Source: JABJAG01 sp965222215
Lineage (GTDB): Bacteria > Pseudomonadota > Alphaproteobacteria > UBA6615
Assembly: GCA_965222215.1 (NCBI GenBank)
Contig: OZ244931.1
Span: 434,001 to 498,000, forward strand
DNA: 64,000 nt
Reading direction: 5' to 3'
A program made the position numbers and the translations under genes. The notes under the pieces are model-generated. The model was not told the origin of the DNA. It searched no databases and saw only the letters and a program-made list of their open reading frames with translations. This document shows, piece after piece, positions 58,134-64,000 of the stretch. Each line of letters starts with the position of its first letter. Positions within the stretch are counted from its first letter, which is position 1.

Positions 58134-59582
58134 TCAGCTTCTCCAGAACGCGGGCGTCAGGATAACCAGCACGGTGAACAGTTCCAGCCGCCCGAGGAGC
58201 ATGCCAGCCGACAGCATCCATTTCGCCGCGTCGGGCAGGTCGGCAAAGGTGCCGACCGGGCCGATCGTCGGGCCGAGCCCGGGGCCGACATTGGAGATCG
58301 CGGTGGCGGCGCCGGACATGCTGGTCAGGAAGTCGAGACCGAGCGAACTCAGGCCCAGCGCCAGGAAGATGAACACCATGATGTAGAAGAACACGAAGCC
58401 TAGCACCGACAGGGCGATTTCCTCGGTCACCGGGTTACGGTTGTAGTGGGGGATGAACACGCCGTGGGGCTGTAGCAGGCGTTTGATCTGTATGGTCGCG
58501 ATCGCATAGAGCACCTGAAAGCGGAAAATCTTGATGCCGCAGGTCGTGGAGCCGGCACAGCCGCCGATGAACATGATCACGAAGAACAGGATCAGCGGGA
58601 ACGTGCCCCAGGTGTCGAACGCGGCCGTCGCGTAGCCGGTGCCGGTCATGATCGAAACAGCGTTGAAGGCGGCCGTGCGGACGGAAACGGCCAGTCCCAG
58701 TTCGTGCGACAGGAACAGCGACAGGCTGATGATTGCCACCACCGACAGCAGGATCGCCAGGAACCAGCGTACCTGCGAATCCCGCCACAGGCCGCCGGGC
58801 CGCCCGCGCGCGGCCTGCAGGTAAAGCACGAAGGGCAGTGATCCGGTGATCATGAACGCAATGGCGATGATGTCGACCGCGGCGTTGTCGAACACGCCGA
58901 TACTGGCGTCCGACGTGGAGAACCCGCCGGTCGCGATCGTCGTCATGGCGTGGGCAACGGCGTCGAAACCCGGCATGCCCGCGATCCAGTAGCCCAGCGC
59001 GCAGATCATGGTCAGCACGAGATAGATCGACCCGATCGCCGTCGACGTCTGAGCGGCGCGCGGCAGCACCTTCTCCGACGTGTCGGAACTTTCCAGCCGG
59101 AAGATCTGCATGCCGCCGACCTGCAGCATCGGCAGCACGGCGATCGCGGTCACGATGATACCGATACCTCCGAGCCACTGGAGCAGGGCGCGCCACAGCA
59201 GGATGCCGGGTGGGGCGGCATCGAGGCCGATGATGACCGTCGAGCCGGTGGTCGTGATGCCGGACATCGCCTCGAAGAAGGCGTCCGCGAAGCTGAGATT
59301 GAGGCCGGCGAAGGCGAAGGGCAGGGCGGCGAACACCGTGAGGCCGAGCCAGCTCGCCGTCGTCAGGACGAATGCCTCGCGAATGCCGACCTGCATATCG
59401 CCGCCGCGCATGGTCAGGATCAGCGACACGCCGATGAACAAGGTTAGACCCGCAGAGGCCGCGAACACCTGCCAGTCGCGGTGGCCCGTCGCCGCATCGA
59501 CGAGCGCCGGCAGTACCATCGCAATCGAAAGCGTCGTCAGCAGGACGCCAAGAATGAACAGGATCGGTCGAAAATCGAGCAC
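58134..59582 (-). CDS. trkH: Trk potassium uptake system, TrkH subunit
   Basis: This 482-residue protein has four pore-loop repeats with the selectivity residues GITTTGSTVI, ATGGFSTSD, MTGTGYATA and GSTTCGIKI, and about ten membrane helices. The start is a GTG at 59582. It takes up potassium with a TrkA-type regulator that is not in the window. argE starts 2 bases after its stop in the same direction, so the two may share a transcript. Confidence 0.92.
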   Translation of the reverse strand: MLDFRPILFILGVLLTTLSIAMVLPALVDAATGHRDWQVFAASAGLTLFIGVSLILTMRGGDMQVGIREAFVLTTASWLGLTVFAALPFAFAGLNLSFADAFFEAMSGITTTGSTVIIGLDAAPPGILLWRALLQWLGGIGIIVTAIAVLPMLQVGGMQIFRLESSDTSEKVLPRAAQTSTAIGSIYLVLTMICALGYWIAGMPGFDAVAHAMTTIATGGFSTSDASIGVFDNAAVDIIAIAFMITGSLPFVLYLQAARGRPGGLWRDSQVRWFLAILLSVVAIISLSLFLSHELGLAVSVRTAAFNAVSIMTGTGYATAAFDTWGTFPLILFFVIMFIGGCAGSTTCGIKIFRFQVLYAIATIQIKRLLQPHGVFIPHYNRNPVTEEIALSVLGFVFFYIMVFIFLALGLSSLGLDFLTSMSGAATAISNVGPGLGPTIGPVGTFADLPDAAKWMLSAGMLLGRLELFTVLVILTPAFWRS

Positions 59583-59688
59583 GTTGGAACCGCACGGCCG
59601 GTGCCGTGTCCGCTATTCCTTGGCTGGGGTGGCCGTGGAAGGCGGATGATTGGTGAAAAAGGCCCCGCTGTCCAGCGTCGCGCGCCGG

Positions 59689-60303
59689 TCAGGCCGCGTT
59701 TCCGCTGGAGGGGTTGCCGATAAACGACAGGAATTCACGCCGCGTGTCCGAACTTTCGCGGAAAGCGCCGAGCATCCGGCTGGTCACCATGGTCACGCCG
59801 GGTTTATGCACGCCGCGGGTTGTCATGCACTGGTGTTCGGCCTCGATGACGACCGCGACCCCGCTGGGCTGCAGGACCTCGTCGATACAGTTCGCGATCT
59901 GTGCAGTCAGCTTCTCCTGAATCTGGAGCCGCTTGGCATAGGCTTCCGCGACCCGTGCCAGCTTGCTGATTCCCACAACGCGCTTTTCGGGCATGTAGCC
60001 GATGTGCACCTTGCCGATGATCGGCGCGAGATGGTGCTCGCAATAGGATTCGAGCCGGATGTCGCGCAGGACGACCATCTCGTCATACCCCTCGACCTCC
60101 TCGAAGGTGCGCTCGAGATATTCCAGCGGATCCTCACGGTAGCCAGAGAAGAATTCCCCGAACGCGCGCGCGACGCGGGCGGGAGTGTCGACAAGACCTT
60201 CGCGCGCCGGGTCGTCGCCGGCCCAGCGCAGCAGCGTGCGCACGGCCTCCTCGGCGTCCTCGCGGTCGGGTTGCGCGTTCTTCTGTGTGTCGTTATCGGC
60301 CAT
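59689..60303 (-). CDS. folE: GTP cyclohydrolase I
   Basis: This 204-residue enzyme has the zinc ligands Cys in LESYCEHHLAPI, His in that motif and Cys in AEHQCMTTRGVHKPG, and the DTPARVARAF signature. It converts GTP to dihydroneopterin triphosphate for folate synthesis. The N-terminus is extended with an acidic, Lys-poor tail. It lies between trkH and apaG on the same strand. Confidence 0.95.
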   Translation of the reverse strand: MADNDTQKNAQPDREDAEEAVRTLLRWAGDDPAREGLVDTPARVARAFGEFFSGYREDPLEYLERTFEEVEGYDEMVVLRDIRLESYCEHHLAPIIGKVHIGYMPEKRVVGISKLARVAEAYAKRLQIQEKLTAQIANCIDEVLQPSGVAVVIEAEHQCMTTRGVHKPGVTMVTSRMLGAFRESSDTRREFLSFIGNPSSGNAA

Positions 60304-60390
60304 GATCTGTCTCCAGCCGCGCGTGTGCGGCGTCCCATCGAGCCGTTGTACGTGGAGAGAGGTTAGCTTGGATCAGCCGGGCGGCCGAAT

Positions 60391-60783
60391 CTAGTTCGGA
60401 CGGATCACCTGGTGGGGGCTGTCCAGCGAGAATGCCGGGATGTCGACCTCGATCACGTCACCGTGGTCGGTCTGCATTTCGTAGGAGCCGACCATGATGC
60501 CCGATGGTGCGTTCAGCGGCGTGCCGCTGGTGTATTCAAACGATTCCCCCGGTTCCAGGACCGGCTGCTCACCGACGACGCCCGAGCCGCGCACTTCCTG
60601 CACCAGCCCATTGGCGTCCGTGATGCGCCAGTAGCGCGAGCGCAACTGGACCGTATCCAGGCTGTCGTTCTCGATCCGTACCTGGTACGCCCAGACGTAG
60701 TGATCCTCGTCCGGCTCCGATTGGTCTTCCAGAAAGATGGGGGTGACCGTGACCGATATGTTCTTGGTTTTTTGCGTGTACAT
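60391..60783 (-). CDS. apaG: ApaG domain protein (Co2+/Mg2+ efflux-associated)
   Basis: This 130-residue protein has the ApaG beta-sandwich: ISVTVTPIFLEDQSEPDEDHYVWAY, then RSRYWRITDANG and GEQPVLEPGESFEYTSG. I chose the ATG at 60783 because the family begins about there; another ATG lies upstream at 60810. The function is uncertain; in some bacteria it is linked to Co2+ resistance and Ap4A metabolism. It is 87 bases from folE. Confidence 0.92.
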   Translation of the reverse strand: MYTQKTKNISVTVTPIFLEDQSEPDEDHYVWAYQVRIENDSLDTVQLRSRYWRITDANGLVQEVRGSGVVGEQPVLEPGESFEYTSGTPLNAPSGIMVGSYEMQTDHGDVIEVDIPAFSLDSPHQVIRPN

Positions 60784-60970
60784 GACTGTGTCGTTGTTCG
60801 CCGGCGGCATTGCCGGATGCCGGAATTGGCTGCGTCGGGATTTGGCTACATGGGCGCGCAAAAGTCCAGTGGGGGGCCCCGCACAATCGGTGGGCGATAT
60901 CGCCGCGCCGACGAGTGGGCAAACAGGGTTTTTGCGCATCCGTGGCGCTGGGCTATAACTCGGCTCCGGC

Positions 60971-61045
60971 GCGGGTGTAGTTCAGTGGTAGAACGTCAGC
61001 TTCCCAAGCTGAATGTCGCCGGTTCGATCCCGGTCACCCGCTCCA
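60971..61045 (+). tRNA. tRNA-Gly (anticodon CCC)
   Basis: The 75-base sequence folds as a cloverleaf. The acceptor arms GCGGGTG and CACCCGC pair over 7 bases, followed by T and an encoded CCA. The D-loop contains GTTCAGTGGTAGAAC, the anticodon arm is TCAGC-loop TTCCCAA-GCTGA, giving anticodon CCC, and the T-arm holds GGTTCGATCC. Confidence 0.95.
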
Positions 61046-61094
61046 AATTTCTTCCAGATTTAAATTCGGGCCGACCAGATCGCGCTGTTGTTTT

Positions 61095-61140
61095 CCCAAA
61101 AGTAATCAGTATTATGATCATATTGCTGATTACTTTTGGG
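61095..61140. promoter_or_regulatory. Large dyad operator before the hydroxylase-marR operon
   Basis: The arms CCCAAAAGTAATCAG (61095-61109) and CTGATTACTTTTGGG (61126-61140) are perfect 15-base complements. A second dyad TATGATCATA lies in the 16-base centre. It ends 8 bases before the ATG at 61149, so a bound regulator would block the operon. The MarR-type regulator encoded in the same operon is the obvious candidate. Confidence 0.75.
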
Positions 61141-61148
61141 GGCATCCG

Positions 61149-62342
61149 ATGGCGGATGGACCGGTTCTCATCGCCGGCGGCGGGATCGGCGGACTCACGG
61201 CGGCGTTGGGGCTTGCGGAGAAGGGTTTCGAGGTCGTCGTCATGGAGCGGGCGTCGAAATTCGGCGAGATCGGCGCGGGCATCCAGCTCGGCCCCAACGC
61301 GTTCCATTCCCTGGACACGGTCGGGGTCGGTGCATGGGCGCGCGAGAAGGCGGTCTATGTCGACATGCTGCGGCTGATGGATGCGGTTAGCGGCGAGGAA
61401 ATCATCCATATCCCGCTCGACGAACCTTTCCGCGAACGCTTCGGCAATCCCTATGCGGTGGTCCATCGCGGCGATCTTCACGGCGTGCTCCTGAAAGGAT
61501 GCGAGGAACACCCGCGCATCGATCTGCGCGTCAACGCGTCGGTTAAATCGTACGAGCAGGACGGCAGCAAGGTCCGCGCTAATCTCGAATCCGGTGTCTC
61601 GGTGGACGGGAGGATCCTGATCGGTGCCGATGGCCTGCGCTCGAACGTGCGCGAGCAACTCGTCGGCGACGGCGCACCGCGCGTGTCCGGCCATTCGACC
61701 TACCGCGCCGTGATCCCGCTGGAGAAAATGCCGGAAGACCTGCGCTGGAACGCGGCCACGCTGTGGGCCGGTCCCAAATGCCACATCGTCCACTACCCGC
61801 TGTCCGACTGGAAATACTTCAATCTCGTCATCACCAAGGACAACGGCGCGAGCGAAGCCGTGACCGGCCAGCCTGTGACCCGCGAGACGGTCCGGTCACA
61901 GTTCATGCATGTCAGCGAGAAAATCCGCCGCGTGATCGAGACGGGCGACGACTGGAAGGTCTGGGTCCTGTGCGACCGTGAGCCGGTCGAGACGTGGGTC
62001 GACGGCCATGTGGCGCTGCTCGGCGACGCCGCGCACCCGACGCTGCAGTACTATGCGCAGGGCGCCTGCATGGCGATGGAGGACGCGGTGTGCCTGGCCC
62101 ACATGCTCGACGCGCACCGCGACGATCCCCACCGGGCACTCATGGGCTACCGGGACCTCCGGGTGGTCCGCACGGCACGCGTCCAACTCGGCTCGCGCGC
62201 GATCGGCGACCTGATGTTCCATGCTGACGGGGTGCATGCCCGCGTGCGCGACGAGATCATGAAGAGCCTGAGTACCGAGGACTATTACGACCGGATTGCC
62301 TGGCTCTACGGCGAGACCGGCCTGTCCGGGATCGCGAGCTGA
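61149..62342 (+). CDS. FAD-dependent monooxygenase, 3-hydroxybenzoate 6-hydroxylase-like
   Basis: This 397-residue group A flavoprotein monooxygenase has the FAD motif IAGGGIGGLTAAL at residues 8-20, the DG motif ADGLRS and GD motif ALLGDAAHPTLQYYAQGACM near residue 297. The YYAQGACMAMEDAV version is typical of 3-hydroxybenzoate 6-hydroxylase (gentisate-forming) more than of salicylate hydroxylase. It uses NADH. A MarR-type regulator and a small cupin gene follow. The exact phenolic substrate is inferred. Confidence 0.85.
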   Translation: MADGPVLIAGGGIGGLTAALGLAEKGFEVVVMERASKFGEIGAGIQLGPNAFHSLDTVGVGAWAREKAVYVDMLRLMDAVSGEEIIHIPLDEPFRERFGNPYAVVHRGDLHGVLLKGCEEHPRIDLRVNASVKSYEQDGSKVRANLESGVSVDGRILIGADGLRSNVREQLVGDGAPRVSGHSTYRAVIPLEKMPEDLRWNAATLWAGPKCHIVHYPLSDWKYFNLVITKDNGASEAVTGQPVTRETVRSQFMHVSEKIRRVIETGDDWKVWVLCDREPVETWVDGHVALLGDAAHPTLQYYAQGACMAMEDAVCLAHMLDAHRDDPHRALMGYRDLRVVRTARVQLGSRAIGDLMFHADGVHARVRDEIMKSLSTEDYYDRIAWLYGETGLSGIAS

Positions 62343-62346
62343 TGCG

Positions 62347-62844
62347 ATGAGCGCACCGCACCCGGAAGACGACGCTGTCGGAGACGGTCCTGTCTTCGAG
62401 GGCGTGCTGGACATGCCGGGGCACCTGTTGCGCCGGTTTCAGCAGATCGCCGTATCGATGTTCCTGAAGGAGTGCCGCAATCTCGACCTGACTCCGCTTC
62501 AGTTCGCGGCAATGGCCGCCTTGCGTGACTGTGCGCCGGTGGACCAGGCGACACTGGGCGGCATGGTCGCGCTCGACCGCACGACCGTCGGCCTGGTGCT
62601 CGGCAAGCTCGAAGCCCGCGGTCTCGTGGCCCGCACAGTTTCCAGTCGCGACCGTCGTGCGCGGCTGGTCCGTCTTACGTCCGCCGGAGAAGACCTCGTG
62701 GATGCCGCGCGTCCGGCCGTCGAGAGGGTACAGGACCAGCTACTGGCGCCGCTGGCGCCGGAAGACCGGGCGCGGTTGGTGACCCTGATGCGTACGGTCG
62801 TTGACGCGCACAACGAGGAAAGCCGCGCACCCCTCAAGAGCTGA
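62347..62844 (+). CDS. MarR-family transcriptional regulator
   Basis: This 165-residue protein has the MarR winged helix: LTPLQFAAMAALRD, then DQATLGGMVALDRTTVGLVLGKLEARGLVARTVSSRDRRARLV, the classic wing. It starts 4 bases after the hydroxylase stop, so it is in the same operon. It probably binds the dyad at 61095-61140. Aromatic ligands usually relieve repression by this family. Confidence 0.9.
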   Translation: MSAPHPEDDAVGDGPVFEGVLDMPGHLLRRFQQIAVSMFLKECRNLDLTPLQFAAMAALRDCAPVDQATLGGMVALDRTTVGLVLGKLEARGLVARTVSSRDRRARLVRLTSAGEDLVDAARPAVERVQDQLLAPLAPEDRARLVTLMRTVVDAHNEESRAPLKS

Positions 62845-62923
62845 TACGGTCCGTCTCAACCGGTCTGTTGGGCTGCGCGCGCCGCTCGAATATAATTCGG
62901 AAAGCACCACGATGGAGGTTGCG

Positions 62924-63499
62924 ATGCGCACGATCGATATTTCCGCAGAAGACATGAAAAAACGGGTTTCGCGTTTCCGGGAACTGAAGCCGCTGCGCGC
63001 GGCCGAGAGTCTCGACATTCCCCAGGAGGCCAAGGACGTTATCTACTCGCGCGAGCTCCTGTCGGTGATCGGGCTCGAAGATTCCGAAACGCCGGTCAAC
63101 CAGGGCGCGCCGATTGTCGGCGCGGGCGGTATCACGATGACCCACGCCAAATGCCCGCCGGGCACGGGTCCGTCGCTGCATGCCCACCAGCAGACCTACG
63201 AGACGTTCACGGTGATGAAGGGGCGCTTCGAGGTGACGTGGAACGACGACGGGGCGCAGCGGGTCGAACTGGATGAGTTCGACACCATCTCCGTGCCGCC
63301 CGGCGTCTGCCGCGCCTTCCGCAACATTGGTGACGAGGACGGTATCCTGCAGGTCATCATCAGTGGCGGTGTCCACGACATGACCGATATCGATTTCCCA
63401 AAGGCTACCGCCGAACAGCTCGCGTCCTATGGCGACGATGTGGTGAAGCAGTTCGAAGAACGCGGCATGACCTTCACGGCCGGCAAGAACGCCGACTGA
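62924..63499 (+). CDS. Cupin-domain protein (short; possible ring-cleavage enzyme or partner)
   Basis: This 191-residue protein has one cupin barrel with motif 1 PSLHAHQQTYETFTVMKGRFEV, in which two His and one Glu fit the metal site, and motif 2 PPGVCRAFRNIGD, in which the usual His is replaced. It starts at the ATG at 62924 with GGAGG 6 bases upstream; an earlier ATG at 62912 is also in frame. Gentisate 1,2-dioxygenase is a bicupin of about 350 residues, so this is not a standard one. It is 79 bases after marR, on the same strand. Confidence 0.78.
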   Translation: MRTIDISAEDMKKRVSRFRELKPLRAAESLDIPQEAKDVIYSRELLSVIGLEDSETPVNQGAPIVGAGGITMTHAKCPPGTGPSLHAHQQTYETFTVMKGRFEVTWNDDGAQRVELDEFDTISVPPGVCRAFRNIGDEDGILQVIISGGVHDMTDIDFPKATAEQLASYGDDVVKQFEERGMTFTAGKNAD

Positions 63500-63531
63500 C
63501 GGGGGATTTTCAGCCTCCCGGCCGGCACTAA

Positions 63532-63545
63532 TTGACCCGGATCAA
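63532..63545 (+). promoter_or_regulatory. FNR/FixK-type binding site
   Basis: TTGACCCGGATCAA matches the FNR/FixK consensus TTGATNNNNATCAA with one change. It lies 56 bases before the universal stress protein start, a typical position for activation. Confidence 0.65.
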
Positions 63546-63568
63546 GGTTTCCGCCCATGGATCGTCGC

Positions 63569-63590
63569 ATCGTTGGAGAAATCCAACGAT
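63569..63590 (+). other. Leader hairpin next to the usp ribosome-binding site
   Basis: The arms ATCGTTGGA and TCCAACGAT, nine bases, pair around the GAAA loop. It is directly followed by the ribosome-binding site GGAGG at 63591-63595. A GNRA loop here could affect mRNA stability or translation, or the dyad could be a protein-binding site. Confidence 0.55.
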
Positions 63591-63600
63591 GGAGGTCCAT

Positions 63601-64000
63601 ATGTCCTACAAGACGATCTGCGCCGGGTTTCTCTACGGCGATCCGCGCAACGAATCCGTTCTCGATGCGGCGGTCCACCTGGCGGTGACACATGGCGCGC
63701 ACCTGACGGGCGTCTACCTTGTTCCGCCACTCAACGTCCCGGTCTATGCCGCGATTCCACTGCCGAACGACATGGTCGGCTCGTACTACGAAGCGGCCGA
63801 CAAGTCGGGCGATGCCTTTGCCGAGACCTTCGAGGCGCGCTGCACGCATGCCGGGGTCGACTCACGCGATTGGCGGGGGGACAACCGGACCGCGCTCGGG
63901 GTTCTGGAACAACAGGCCTCCGTCACCGACCTTTTCGTCCTCGCCCAGCACGGGACCGGGGACCATAGCTGGCTGATCGGCGAGGCGAGCATGCTCGTCG
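63601..64000 (+). CDS. Universal stress protein (5' part, runs off the window)
   Basis: The visible 133 residues show the first UspA-like domain: TICAGFLYGDPRNESVLDAAVHLA, then LTGVYLVPPL and, later, LFVLAQHGTGDHSWLIGEAS. The gene is longer than a single Usp domain could be if it continues, so it may be a tandem-domain type. An FNR-type box and a hairpin precede it. UspA proteins respond to oxygen limitation or starvation in many bacteria. Confidence 0.82.
   Translation, partial: MSYKTICAGFLYGDPRNESVLDAAVHLAVTHGAHLTGVYLVPPLNVPVYAAIPLPNDMVGSYYEAADKSGDAFAETFEARCTHAGVDSRDWRGDNRTALGVLEQQASVTDLFVLAQHGTGDHSWLIGEASMLV

Noticed and set aside
57088..58386. 432-codon plus-strand frame opposite argE
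   Set aside because: Antisense shadow of a conserved M20 enzyme.
60971..61140. tRNA-Gly with adjacent palindrome as an integration site
   Set aside because: No integrase, no duplicated tRNA tail and no change of gene style downstream were seen. The dyad is better explained as an operator.

Overview
The window is 64 kb of GC-rich, densely coding bacterial chromosome. Several features point to a free-living Alphaproteobacterium, probably Rhodospirillales-like: an argD-argF-hslO block, ECF-type promoters of the GGAAC-N16-CGTT form next to small stress genes, a PepSY/response-regulator/PhoQ-like operon, many TetR, IclR and MarR-controlled catabolic islands, and four copies of a roughly 80 bp palindromic repeat ending in GTCATTGCGAG/CTCGCAATGAC. 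Taxonomy is inferred from gene content only. There is no rRNA, CRISPR array, transposase or prophage. One tRNA (Gly, anticodon CCC) is present.

Region 1 (1-9810) is a catabolic island. It holds an NMT1/THI5-type ABC transporter, a MetE-like protein with a FabI-like reductase, a TetR regulator, a phytanoyl-CoA-dioxygenase-like enzyme, a Gfo/Idh/MocA dehydrogenase, a DUF993 protein and two tandem sugar-isomerase-like TIM barrels. Four near-identical 16 bp dyads (consensus GTAACCNNNNGGTTAC) sit upstream of each transcription unit, including the tetR gene, so the island reads as one TetR regulon for an unidentified substrate.

Region 2 (9807-19849) concerns the cell envelope. A PepSY/response-regulator/kinase operon diverges from a long run of small exported or membrane proteins. 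These include His-rich and glycine-zipper proteins, a peptidoglycan-binding protein, an ExbD-like protein, a lytic-transglycosylase lipoprotein, a lipoprotein, a coiled-coil protein, an ExbB/MotA-like channel and a TonB-like protein. Many have overlapping start and stop codons. I think this is an undescribed proton-motive-force-linked envelope complex.

Region 3 (19907-24734) is a second catabolic island: FAH hydrolase, amidase, double YciI, thiolase and CMD protein. Region 4 (24814-36844) is stress and transport. It has small stress proteins, a decayed mscS, a frameshifted ECF sigma factor with its anti-sigma, a Crp-like regulator, sodB, MgtC, an SLC13-type transporter, an AI-2E exporter, TauE, a CBS-histidine kinase, a DUF1194 protein and two IclR regulators. 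At least four GGAAC-N16-CGTT promoters lie here.

Region 5 (36845-46470) is a third catabolic island, for a cyclic or CoA-linked substrate, under a divergent IclR regulator. It contains a fossil segment made of the tails of two neighbouring genes, then OsmC, FkbM and hydroxyisobutyrate-dehydrogenase-like genes. Region 6 (46571-60783) is mostly housekeeping: MFS, motA-motB, mscS, recX, two ABC-2 permeases, argD-argF-hslO, argE-trkH, folE and apaG. Region 7 (60971-64000) holds tRNA-Gly, a 3-hydroxybenzoate-6-hydroxylase-like operon with a MarR regulator and a short cupin, and a universal stress protein gene behind an FNR-type box that runs off the window end.
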